Positions 15,401 to 23,890 of a DNA stretch of 64,000 nucleotides are shown piece after piece; the stretch's first letter is position 1, and the number at the start of each line of letters is the position of its first letter. Where the stretch lies: positions 33,782,486 to 33,846,485 of the forward strand of contig NC_054701.1 of assembly GCF_016097555.1 (NCBI RefSeq). Direction: 5' to 3'. The notes below the pieces were generated by a model. It did no database searches. It was not told the origin of the DNA and saw only the letters and a program-made list of their open reading frames with translations. The position numbers and the translations under genes are program-made. This DNA is from Gigantopelta aegis (Eukaryota; Mollusca; Gastropoda; Neomphalida; Peltospiridae).

Positions 15401-16461
15401 ACAAGCACTTTTTGTCTCACTTAAATGAAGTTTTGAAGGCAAAATGTATGTGCTATGTTTCCAGCAGTGTTGTCAGCACATTTAGCTGTTAAATTTTTAA
15501 AATTATTATTATTATTTTTTTTTTATGGGTTTTTTATGTGTTGATAATCTGTAGATTAATTCTTAGTTGCATCTGTGGAATTTTACCATAATGCATGTTA
15601 GAACCTTGAATTAATTAATTATATTGTTTAAGTTCAACCTTTTTTTTTTTCTTCAATACAATTACAATGTACATGTGGATTAGTACAGAATTTTGCATGA
15701 CTTTTAAAAACTTTCTTTTTTGCTATTATTTAACACCAGATCAGTTTATTTTATAATGTTTTTTTATGGCAAGTGTTTAGAAATATGGTGGGTAAATTGT
15801 GTTGATTGTTTTGGTTTTGGGGGGGGGGGGGGGGGGGGGGGGTTTCCTTAGTTTTTTCTCCATTTTTTGTATTTAGTTATAATGTAATTTATTTTTAATT
15901 ATTTATTTATTTATTTATTTACTTTATTATTTATTTATTTATTTATGTATTTGTGGTTCATTGGTATACAACAATAATAATAAATTAATATTTGATGTTT
16001 TATCTAATCACATAACTTTGATATTGTTTGGCTGTAATTACAAACATGTGCAAGCAATGATAATTCTGCTTGTAATAAATAGATATATTCTTGGTATTAC
16101 TTTATAGTGAACTGTGGCATCTTTCATGTATTTGGGGGGGGGGGGGGGGGGGGTGGGTGAAAACACTGAAAGGTAAAAACTAACAAAATACATGTAAACT
16201 ACACATTAATTTCTCTGATTATGTAATGTTTTAAAAATAATAAATCTTCATTTGTGATGTTTTTAATTCTAGGTCTCTCCTGGAGGCACTGAAGAAATGG
16301 AATTCCTATCTACTGCTGACAATGATGAACAAAATGGCCAAGATTTGTCTCCCTTGAACATGACTAGTGCTTTTGAAGATGCTGGGTCCCCGTCGCCGAC
16401 AGATTTAGACAGCTATGATGGAGATCCACAACTGCCAGCATCATTCACCCTCAACAAATAG
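421..16461 (+). CDS. DNTTIP1: DNTTIP1 (TdIF1), MiDAC histone deacetylase complex subunit, 3' part of gene
   Basis: Coding exons, all with AG/GT borders and matching phase: 421-452, 1149-1203, 1567-1625, 2275-2335, 9098-9222, 11036-11183, 13693-13782, 16273-16461 (stop TAG). They give 252 residues; the N-terminal dimerisation region lies left of the window. The piece opens with an AT-hook-like RKGRPP, then the SKI/SNO/DAC-like DNA-binding domain with family hallmarks such as ARANKALGLGNTRGRLYIKH, TGGKAYMLLVEDIKDL and DELKGFTVPEFMIQKMR. These line up residue by residue with what I recall of human DNTTIP1. In vertebrates the protein dimerises and links HDAC1/2 and MIDEAS to DNA in the nucleus. 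After the domain there is a C-terminal tail of roughly 90 residues, rich in Ser, Asp and Glu, which the vertebrate protein lacks. The intron from 2336 to 9097 is 6.8 kb and loaded with transposons. Identity is firm; exact splice sites are inferred from sequence only. Confidence 0.93.
866..973. mobile_element. Short foldback MITE (about 108 bp)
   Basis: Ends are an imperfect inverted repeat: GGGCCCCATTCCACGAAGTG on the left, and on the right a sequence whose complement starts GGGCCTGGTTCCACAAAGCG. An inner arm (GATCTTAGC / GCTAAGATC) extends the hairpin. It lies in a DNTTIP1 intron. Confidence 0.8.
3394..3520. mobile_element. Short inverted-repeat MITE (127 bp)
   Basis: Left end GCCAGGGACCTTATTAAC and the complement of the right end GCCAGGGACCCAATTTAC form terminal inverted repeats, followed by CTCTC on both arms. 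It lies in the 6.8-kb DNTTIP1 intron. Confidence 0.78.
4017..4085 (-). repeat. SINE tail fragment
   Basis: The string 'gaatgaatgaatgtttaaca' followed by 'ttggctattgggtgtca' is repeated at 39655-39733 and in part at 32262. It is the 3'-end part of a second SINE family in this window. Confidence 0.6.
4890..5085. repeat. Minisatellite, about 72-bp unit, 2.7 copies
   Basis: Units contain 'aaaacctacaaaaact', 'cccttgagactgttata' and 'ttgtactgtgtgcat'. A further diverged unit lies at about 7137-7210, beyond the 1.4-kb element at 5384-6830. Confidence 0.75.
5384..6830. mobile_element. hAT-like non-autonomous DNA transposon (about 1.45 kb)
   Basis: Left end CAGAGTTGAAAATTAACA and the complement of the right end CAGTGTTGAAAATTAACA are 17/18 matched terminal inverted repeats. 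Both subterminal regions carry a similar GGCGACC/GGTCGCC block. No transposase is readable inside. The flanks (cataatac / taattcct) do not form a clean 8-bp duplication, so superfamily is tentative. Intronic in DNTTIP1. Confidence 0.7.
8483..8712 (+). mobile_element. tRNA-headed SINE family, 5'-truncated copy
   Basis: Carries the SINE body blocks in order: 'ccagccagtgtactatgact', 'gatcccttgctgctta', and the tail 'gttgttaaacaaaacaaac'. The tRNA-like head is missing. It lies in a DNTTIP1 intron. Confidence 0.85.
8814..9082. mobile_element. MITE ending about 15 bp before a DNTTIP1 exon
   Basis: Terminal inverted repeats: left AGGGCCCGATTTCGCAAAAC, complement of right AGGGGCCCATGTCACAAAAC, each followed by a related TAAGT block. 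Length about 270 bp. The right end sits just before the short pyrimidine tract and AG (9096-9097) of the exon at 9098. Confidence 0.82.
9171..9783 (+). repeat. 92-bp tandem array copying an exon end and its splice donor
   Basis: Units start at 9171, 9263, 9355, 9447, 9539, 9631 and 9714. The spacing is exactly 92 bp five times, then 83 bp after a 9-bp loss; the last unit is partial and has lost the GT. Each unit holds the last 52 bases of the DNTTIP1 exon 9098-9222, the donor 'caggtgatt', and about 40 bases of intron. The first unit is the real exon end. Reading past the first donor meets TGA at once (TAC AGG TGA), so use of later donors would truncate the protein. Confidence 0.95.
10113..10395 (+). 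mobile_element. SINE, decayed copy
   Basis: Order of blocks matches the window's main SINE: head remnant with 'cccctcggtggactcatt', 'actggtatatcatagacagt', 'gctaattgaaaaatgtagc' and tail 'agtagtgttgttaaa'. It is more diverged than the copies near 48-60 kb. Confidence 0.7.
10425..11016 (+). mobile_element. SINE head split by a hAT-like MITE
   Basis: The tRNA-like head 'ggatgtagttcagtcagtag' (from about 10433) is interrupted at 10460-10856 and resumes at 10865 with 'gttgatttctctcagtggac'. The tail 'gtattgttaaacaa' ends near 11009, about 25 bp before the exon at 11036. Confidence 0.65.
10460..10856. mobile_element. hAT-like MITE with 8-bp target duplication
   Basis: Ends TAGGGTCTCCACGAGT and, complemented, TAGGGCCTCCACGAGT; 15 of 16 positions match. 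Flanked by GTTGTAGG at 10452-10459 and again at 10857-10864, an exact 8-bp target-site duplication typical of the hAT superfamily. Subterminal regions are rich in CTCGAGT/ACTCGAG. A second copy is at 63296 onward. No transposase. Confidence 0.92.
11893..12300 (+). mobile_element. SINE with tRNA-like head
   Basis: Head 'ctagctcagctgatagagca' with a B-box-like 'aggatcgaacccca', then the body block 'gccatggtatgtgctgtcc' and 'gatcccttgctgctgac'. It is tRNA-derived but lacks a closed acceptor stem, so it is not a working tRNA gene. Intronic in DNTTIP1. Confidence 0.75.
13256..13489. mobile_element. Tc1/mariner-like MITE with an internal 69-bp duplication
   Basis: Left end TATAGTGAAACCTGTCTAAA and complemented right end TATAGTGAAACATCTAAACT form terminal repeats. 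A 69-bp block (13238-13306 and 13307-13375) is tandemly repeated and includes the left terminus, so the element carries two left ends. It lies about 200 bp before the DNTTIP1 exon at 13693. Confidence 0.75.
13968..14172 (+). mobile_element. SINE, 5'-truncated copy
   Basis: Blocks 'tatcaaaggccattgtatgt', 'gctatcctgtgtgggaaag' and the tail 'catcgttaaacaacaaac' match the main SINE. Intronic in DNTTIP1. Confidence 0.8.
14173..16272. other. Intron sequence without gene; poly-G and ATTT tracts
   Basis: This 2.1-kb stretch of the last DNTTIP1 intron holds a 24-base G run (15819-15842), a 20-base G run (16134-16153) and (ATTT)n at about 15896-15950. I see no exon with supported splice sites or homology in it. 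Confidence 0.6.
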
Positions 16462-16577
16462 ACCATTTAGATCTCAATATATTAGTTTTAAAAACATTAT
16501 GTTCTATTGTTATTATCCAGACATAATCCGGTAGATCAAGTTTTATTGAATGCATCTAACTCGGTATATAATTTATT

Positions 16578-16770
16578 TTTAGTCCACTATAGAGGACTAT
16601 AGGTTTCATCTCTGTCTATCTGTCTGTCCCACATGAAGTTTTGTGTATAACTTTATCATATACTGTTACAGATCAAGTTTGACTTACCCATTTTTCACAG
16701 AGTTATAGCCCTTGAACTTAGAAGATACACAAATTTGTGGGTCCGGTGGGGACATGTATTGCTTTAAAAA
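16578..16770 (+). repeat. Dispersed repeat in the DNTTIP1 3' UTR
   Basis: Shares ordered blocks with 33940-34352 (intron of the dehydrogenase gene): 'ctgtctgtcccaca', 'actgttacagatcaagtttg', 'acagagttatagccctt', 'ggggacatgta'. The copy here is a single unit; the other is doubled. Family not recognised. Confidence 0.7.
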
Positions 16771-17276
16771 TTAGCAGTACTCTCAAAATGCTTGTTCTTT
16801 TGGCAAGACTGTGCTATCCAGATATATTCTTTATTAACAAGACTAACTGAGAAAACAAGGTTCATAGAAAAAACTTGTCTCTCAGTGAATATTTTATTTT
16901 TTTCCTTCATTAACACTGTACCTTCCAGATACCTGTGTATTCTTTATTAGCTAGATTAATTGGGGTAACAAGATAAAGAGAATCTAGCATCAGTGGCTGT
17001 TGGAGATGGAAAATTACCAAACTTAGAAATATTTTATCTGTTTGTCTGGAATGAGCATTGTCGAGTTTCAAACAAAATAGTTGTATTGAGATTCCAAGTC
17101 TCAACAGATACAAGTGTTAGATTATTTTTGTTGTATACCTGGCTACCTGTATTTGTTAACTTAAAAAGAAACTACATTTATTTACAAAATGTTTTCATAT
17201 TTCATTAATATGTGGATACATTTTGGTTGTAGAACTTAGTGACACATGTTCATATATTTTTTACTTAACTCTTATT

Positions 17277-17282
17277 AATAAA
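17277..17282 (+). terminator. Candidate poly(A) signal of DNTTIP1
   Basis: AATAAA lies about 816 bases after the DNTTIP1 stop codon. A second AATAAA at 17878-17883 could give a longer 3' UTR of about 1.4 kb. Without transcripts the choice cannot be made. Confidence 0.5.
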
Positions 17283-18540
17283 TTTATTTTCCCTTTAATT
17301 AAATGTTTATTTTAAATTGAAAAGAAATGGAATGTAAAATGTTTTACTGTTCAGTGAAACAGAGTAAATGTTTTCTAAGGTATGACTACTTATTGTTGCA
17401 TGTTATACTATTAAATTTTATTTTTATCTGAAGATTGTTTTGTTAATATTTAAAAAGATGTTGTGTAACTAAGTGAAGAAATGTCAGTAGTTGTTGTAAA
17501 ATAGAACCATGACAGGTCTGGTGAAAATTAAATTATCTGTTATAAAATCAAGCAGTTTGCTGTTACTTAAAATAAAGTCTAATGGAATATTTTGATCTTG
17601 CCTGCACCAAGTGCTATATTTTATGTTTCTGTTTTGTGTTTGTATAAGATATTTATAATCAGGGAGAGGCATGGAATAGTATCCCCATTAGAATTATAAT
17701 GCTTCCAGTATTTAATTATTCTTTAATTTGTTTTAGGCTCTTTACATTTGCCTAACAAAGTCTGCTATGTTTGTTCTTTGTAATACTGTTTTACATAAAT
17801 AGAGGAGAAATGTATACTTTTGTTTATTTGTTTTTGTTTGCTTTTTAAAAATATATATATTAAGTACATTCGTATTTAATAAACTTTATACATGTACTTT
17901 TCTATTGTAATATGACAGATTTAATTTTCGATAGTAGAAACACAGTTCGTCACAGTAAGCTTATATACCATAAAGGAAAAATATATTCACGGGACAAATT
18001 CACAATAAAATCGAGAAATTATAATTTGAGCATGAATTTAATTCCCAGCAAAAATAATTCCCTTCTGTAGAGAAAGGATCACCAAAGTTCAGTGATGTCA
18101 GTTAGCCCAAAGACTGCATCATTGTTCAGCTACACTACATAATATTAACCACTGACTTTGACCCATTTCTCAATTTTCCTCCAAGTGAAATAGCGAGTCA
18201 CGTGACCCCCATGAGTTATAGGTCAGTTTGTGGAAATGAAGAATGTCTGATTGCCAAGTATTGAAATTAATGTAAGATTTGTATGATATGACGAGTCAGG
18301 GTAAACATATGTACTAGTATACATCAATAGTTGAATGATCCCAACTGATCCATGGTCATTAATTAATAGATTTATTTATTAATTTTCTGAAAAATCCCTA
18401 GTTGAGGCACCAATTGTGAAATATTGGCTCGCAAAATTATTTCTCTTTATTGTATAAGAATAAAAGTGTCATCACAGAGCAGTTGTAAAATATTTTCTTT
18501 AAACTTTAGTATTAACTGGTGAATATCATTGTTTGTTCCC

Positions 18541-18541
18541 T

Positions 18542-18568
<27 letters not shown>
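18541..18568. repeat. (CA)n microsatellite
   Basis: Fourteen CA units directly downstream of the DNTTIP1 3' end region. Confidence 0.9.
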
Positions 18569-18574
<6 letters not shown>

Positions 18575-19348
18575 ACTTTTATATACTAGCACATATTTTT
18601 CTAGAACACTTTAATTCATCCATCTTTTTTTATGACTTGTAGTGGCTCTGACCCTTTTTGGAGTTTATTTCAAGTTCATGGAGTATGCAATATAAATTAA
18701 ATTTAAACATTTTCTGTGAAAATTTAAAAAAAATTGTTACCTACTTTTTACCTGCTTTTTACCAAAATAAAGCATATCATTGAATATCAGTGTACATAGA
18801 CTACATTTGTCATAATCATTGGTACTTATTTATATTTAGTTTGGGGATATTTTGTTATCTTCAGTGTAAATTAAAAATTAAGGGCACAAAATAATTTAAA
18901 GTTTAAATTTGATTTACCCACCACCACCACCACTACCCACCCAATATTTCGTTACACTAAAAATATATGATTTCTCAACCTATAATTGCACTTATAAGGA
19001 ATAGTATAAGTCATTTTATGATATAATAATAGACTACAAGTCTTAATTCCAAATCTTTACTGTTGTAAAGTAATACAGTGTTATTACTGTACTGTGAATC
19101 TTTAAGATTGAGCAGGATTTGTTAAAACTAAAGAGTAAGATACGTGGAACTGCATGTGAATGTTTACAGTAATTAGTACAGGTATCTGAATTGTGTGCAG
19201 TATATTCTCTGTAAAAGCCAGTGATGTCTTCAGTACTTCCTTCTTGTTTTACCACACACGTTTGGAAATGTATGGGTTTGGGGGGGTTTTGTGTTTCTAT
19301 TTTTGTTCTTTTTTTGGGGGGGGGGTGCAGATGGGGGGCTGTTAGAGA

Positions 19349-19528
19349 TAGTCAAACTTTATTATATCAGACTCTGTAATCTCTAGAGCCCAAGATATCT
19401 GAAAGTAGAATATAATGTTCTAAGCATAATTTTCACTTACATGTATAGCTATTATATTTAATTTGAACCACTGGTATCTTGAGATGTTTGGTTCAGTCCA
19501 TGCATCGATATAACAGAGTTTGACAGTA
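19349..19528. mobile_element. Mariner-like MITE (about 180 bp)
   Basis: Left TAGTCAAACTTTATTATATC and complemented right TACTGTCAAACTCTGTTATA are imperfect terminal inverted repeats bounded by TA. Intergenic. Confidence 0.65.
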
Positions 19529-19718
19529 TATTATGTGTACATGTATTTGTGTTTTCGTACTAAGATTACATCAAAACATTATGTGCTACCTCTGAACATT
19601 GCTCATTGTTTTAAAACATTTCATTGTCATTAAACTCTGTTGTTCTTGTAGTGATATTGCGAAAGTACGATGTCTCAGTATGGTATGATACTCATATAAA
19701 ATGGTCCTTAAATGTTTC

Positions 19719-19800
19719 AGAGGCAGGATGTAGCTCACTGGTAGAGCACTCGCCTCATGTGCAAGGGATGGGTGGAGGATTTTTTAGGCAGCAGGGCAGA
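19719..19800 (+). repeat. SINE head fragment
   Basis: 'ggcaggatgtagctcactgg' and 'tagagcactcgcctcatgtg' are the tRNA-like A-box part of the SINE. The body does not follow. Confidence 0.6.
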
Positions 19801-19936
19801 ACTTCCAAAAATGGTGTCTACAGCTTTCCAAAGTAGGCCTACACTAAAACATACATTCTGTATAGGCAATCTTCCTTGAAATCATCTATCCAACACAAAT
19901 TTTTACATTTCTCCTAAAATTAAATAATATTGGTCT

Positions 19937-20350
19937 TTTAAAGGGACTATCCTGAGTTTGTAGCCTTTTTAAAAGGTTCTCGGCCAATAATGTATTTTTA
20001 CATTGTTAGAATTACAATTTACTTACATTTTGTTGCTTAGAATATGAATATCTCTACAATCAATGCATTTCTGGATGACATAATTTTGTGGTATCTCAAT
20101 ATTGATTTTCATCAAAAAAAAAATTATATGTACAAATTTATTATTTCTTCCAACGGCCAAACAAAAATCTGAATTACTTGGACCAAAGGTCACTCCAAAT
20201 GTATTTCTTCATATAGTGCTCTTTATTTAAAACGTTTTATGGTAAAACAGTGTTTTAAGAAACAGGAAAAAGCAGGATGAATGTTTAGTTTGTTGGGGAG
20301 AACGAACTGAAATCTTGCTAGGGCTGAAAACTCAGGATGGTCCCTTTAAA
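19937..20350. mobile_element. MITE, AAAGGGACTATCC family (about 414 bp)
   Basis: Left TTTAAAGGGACTATCCTGAG and complemented right TTTAAAGGGACCATCCTGAG are terminal inverted repeats with a single difference. A more diverged relative is at 38041-38391. Confidence 0.85.
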
Positions 20351-20439
20351 CACTGGATTTTGGGTGTGCTGTGTACCCTCTGAACCATCCCCCACAATCC
20401 ATGCCTGTTTACAATGAGATTTAAGATTGATCACCCTTG

Positions 20440-20757
20440 GTGGACCAGTTGGGTGTTTTCTCTATCCCATCAGGTCAGGTCATGTCATGGGTTTTATGTG
20501 CACATTCAGAGTAGGCTGTTGTAGTGCATGCCTGTCATGGACGCAGGTGCCGGCCTTGGCCGGCTCCTCCATCCAGACAGGAAAAGGGTTGGGGTGGTTG
20601 GGAGAGGGGACCACCTCCGCTGGCAAATGCGAGGGAGCACAAGCAGCCCGACCGAGGTCAGTACCGGGCGGGGACTATCCCAACATGTACTCCAATAGCC
20701 GATGATTAATTAATCAGTGTGCTCCAGTGGTGTTGTTAAAACAAACTTTAACTTTTT
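20440..20757 (+). repeat. GC-rich repeat fragment joined to a SINE tail
   Basis: About 200 bases (20500-20700) are far richer in G and C than the surroundings, with a palindrome 'gccggccttggccggc'. They run into the SINE tail 'gccgatgattaattaatca' and 'gtggtgttgttaaaacaaac'. Open frames here show no domain. I take it as part of a larger repeat rather than a gene. Confidence 0.5.
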
Positions 20758-20763
20758 TTTTAA

Positions 20764-20935
20764 CCATGATTGATATATCACAGTCTGTTCTGTGTGGTGT
20801 GATTTAGTGTACTATCTGTGGGAATTATCAAAGATCCTTTGTTGTTCTTTGGTAGAAGTAGCCTTTGTTGTGTTGGCTGGTTTTTATTCTCACTCTAGAT
20901 CATATGTCATAGTAGCTGCATGTGTATAGTAAACA
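20764..20935 (+). repeat. Decayed SINE body
   Basis: Traces of 'ttgatatatcacag', 'tctgtgggaattatcaaaga' and 'tcctttgttgttctttgg' follow the SINE body order, with heavy divergence. Confidence 0.45.
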
Positions 20936-21592
20936 CCAAATAGCTGTCTTATAAATGTGCTGAGGGGTCATTACAAACATTCCTTTAATATTTCTGTGCT
21001 TTTCCCCCAACCCTACCAAGCCAATATTCTGACCCATTATTGCTCTCTCCCTTGTAAAATAATTGCATTGTGCCCCTGAAATCCCTATTTAAGGACCATG
21101 TGTACTGCTCTAGTATATGTTTTAAATGCTTATCCAGTCTTTATTTTGCATCATTCCATTTCTGTTTAACAGGTGTGTAGTATAGAATGTTACATTATGT
21201 TGGATTTTAGTCACTTGTTTTCCTTTTACAAAATCATTCAGATGAGTTTATATATATATATATATTCAAATACAACGTAATTTAACTGTAAATGACTAGA
21301 TATATAAATGACAAGATATATAAATGACTAGATACATTCAAAGCTAAAACAGGTCGTTCAAACTCTGCTTTAATTATAATACAAGTCTGAACATTTAGTC
21401 TAGACTATGGCTTTTTAAAAATGGAATTTGATCATGCCTGTAGTAATTTAAGTTTTTTGCTACAGCTAATCAAGTATAACACGAATGCATTTTTGTGTAG
21501 AAGACCTGCTTCAGTGTTATAATTACATGTAGGTTAAGTGACATAGGCCGGTTTCTTAAATAGAGTTAAATATTATTCATGTTCCTGGCTAT

Positions 21593-21859
21593 AATCAGGA
21601 CTTTAGATCTCTCTAATTTGGGCGCAACAGACTTTTTGTCTATTCCAAGAACACCAAAGCCATTTTTGTGCAGTAATGTTAATAGCTGGTATAGAGTTGT
21701 ACATATTCAGAAATGCATTTCAAATTACTTTAATCTAATTACAGATTAACATTCTATAGATTTTGAGATGAAATGTTTTGAGATTAGCATGTTTGTACTT
21801 AATTTGAGCTTGCTTGCTTTGGGCACACCTCGGCTTTAATGCAATCTAAAGCCCTGATA
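21593..21859. mobile_element. MITE (about 267 bp)
   Basis: Left TAATCAGGACTTTAGAT and complemented right TTATCAGGGCTTTAGAT are 15/17 terminal inverted repeats. A subterminal 'tttgggcgcaac' / 'tttgggcacacc' pair is direct, not inverted. Intergenic. Confidence 0.65.
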
Positions 21860-22388
21860 ATTTTTTGTGTGAATAGTGATGAATACATAAATCAGTTTTG
21901 TAAATAACGTGTACTGTAACCATAACAATATTACGCACAAACAAAAAATGCATAAACGTATTTTTAATTTCTTTAGAGCTTCCATCATTTATTTACAATT
22001 TTAGTAAAATAATAATTCTTCCTCCTTCCTAAATTGACAAAAATACATTGTAACTGAAATATGAATTGGGATTTGCTAGTCAATAATTCTTACTGGGTTT
22101 TTTTCTAAAACACTAATTAATTGTACAAAATATTTTCATAAATTAAAAGCTCTAATCATGAAGACTGATGATGAAGTTTAAATAACTATAATATTGTTGA
22201 TACTTCTATCTGGTTGTTTGTGTACTATTTTCTGATGGAATTAGTGTACATATGTATAATTGTTATCTTTGTTAATATTCTAAATAACTGTTTTTGTTTT
22301 TCCTAAACCTTTATCAAGAGAAAAAGTTTTTAATATTATTCTTTGGTCATAGGGTAAACAATAAACAGTTGTACTTATTCATTGGGTA

Positions 22389-22767
22389 CCGACCTCGGTG
22401 GCGTTGTGGTAGGCCATCGGTCTACAGGCTGGTAGGTACTGGGTTCGGATCCCAGTCGAGGCATGGGATTTTTAATCCAGATACCGACTCCAAACCCTGA
22501 GTGAGTGCTCTGCAAGGCTCAATGGGTAGGTGTAAAGCACTTGCACCGACCAGTGATCCATAACTGGTTCAACAAAGGCCATGGTTTGTGCTATCCTGCC
22601 TGTGGGAAGTGCAAATAAAAGATCCCTTGCTGCTAATCGGAAGAGTAGCCCATGTAGTGGCGACAGCGGGTTTCCTCTCAAAATCTGTGTGGTCCTCAAT
22701 CATATGTCTGACGCCATATAACCGTAAATAAAATGTGTTCAGTGCGTCGTTAAATAAAACATTTCTT
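22389..22767 (+). mobile_element. Complete SINE with 14-bp target duplication
   Basis: About 379 bp, flanked by TTATTCATTGGGTA at 22375-22388 and 22768-22781. The head 'gacctcggtggcgttgtggt' and the B-box-like 'gggttcggatcccag' are tRNA-derived; the body ends 'gcgtcgttaaataaaac'. Same subfamily as 51293-51676 and 53256-53645. Confidence 0.95.
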
Positions 22768-23465
22768 TTATTCATTGGGTATTGATGTTCGGCACTCTCT
22801 TGGATATGCATGGTTAGTATAATGCAGCATTTGAATTTTTGACATTCAGGTCATTTTGCAATGGCAATTTATTGCAGATAATTCCATAGTAAATACCTGA
22901 TAATTATTTTTTTTAAAGATATTTACGGCAGCACTACTGATTGCGATCACAAACTTTGATGGCTGAAGTTATAAGACTCTGGAACAGATTTAGTACATGT
23001 TTATTCAGATGATTATGTATATAACATTTTTGTTTAAAAAAATTTTTTACTTATTTATTTATTTATTTATTATTAAATACTTTGTACACATGATTGAAGC
23101 ATTAGAACATTAATGGGTTGGGGCTGTTTAAGAAAAACAGTGCATTCAAATAATATTTGTACTAAACTTATTGGAGGTACATGTAATACCAAACTAGCCT
23201 GTCCCTGTTACATGTATACAGTCTAATAACTATTTTTATTGCTCACCTAATGTGTATTTGATTATAGCAACTAACACTAAAATATGTGTCATTAGCAAAT
23301 AACACTAAATAACATTGTCACTGAACTAATGAAATTATTAATCTAAACAGCTACAGGTTTGACAAATGCTAGATTAAGCAGCATATGATGGTATATAAGA
23401 TGATAACACACTAACATGTATGTATTACTAACATCTAGATGTAGTAATTTTGAATTAACTTAACA

Positions 23466-23890
23466 CTGCAATATTATCATTTAACTACATGAAATATATA
23501 TGAATGTGCAATGTATTCTTAAATTTTGTGTTGTGAAGAATATTGACATACATATAATTAAATTTCAATTATATTCATTACAATTTAATGTTATTCCATT
23601 GATCCAGCCGTAGCAATGTGAGTTTGTTCATTTCTCTGTGGAACTGGGTATGAATAAAAAAAAAAAAAAAATCATTCACAAACTTGTATGTGAATGGCTT
23701 CGCCGATTCACATAGTTTCCAGATGATTTTTTATTTATTTTTCATACCCCAGCGAACATGTAAGAAATAACAGAAAATCCTTAATTAATACTGCTGTATT
23801 ATCATTAAACTAACAACATGAAATATTTGTGAATGTGCAATGTATTCTTAAATTTTATGTTAGTAGTGAAGAATATACATACATATATCG
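23466..23890. repeat. Foldback hairpin between two direct repeats
   Basis: A roughly 100-bp block containing 'gaatgtgcaatgtattctta' occurs at about 23466-23566 and 23792-23890. Between them (23645-23750) lies an inverted repeat whose arms are 'gggtatgaataaa' and its complement, with an inner stem 'tatgtgaat'/'attcacata'. Confidence 0.7.

Noticed and set aside
20427-20709. 92-residue open frame in GC-rich DNA
   Set aside because: No domain, no splice context, and the stretch runs into a SINE tail; treated as repeat.
22389-22460. tRNA gene candidates at SINE heads (also 11900, 26340, 31490, 60231)
   Set aside because: They have A- and B-box-like parts but no paired acceptor stem and continue into the SINE body with target duplications outside.
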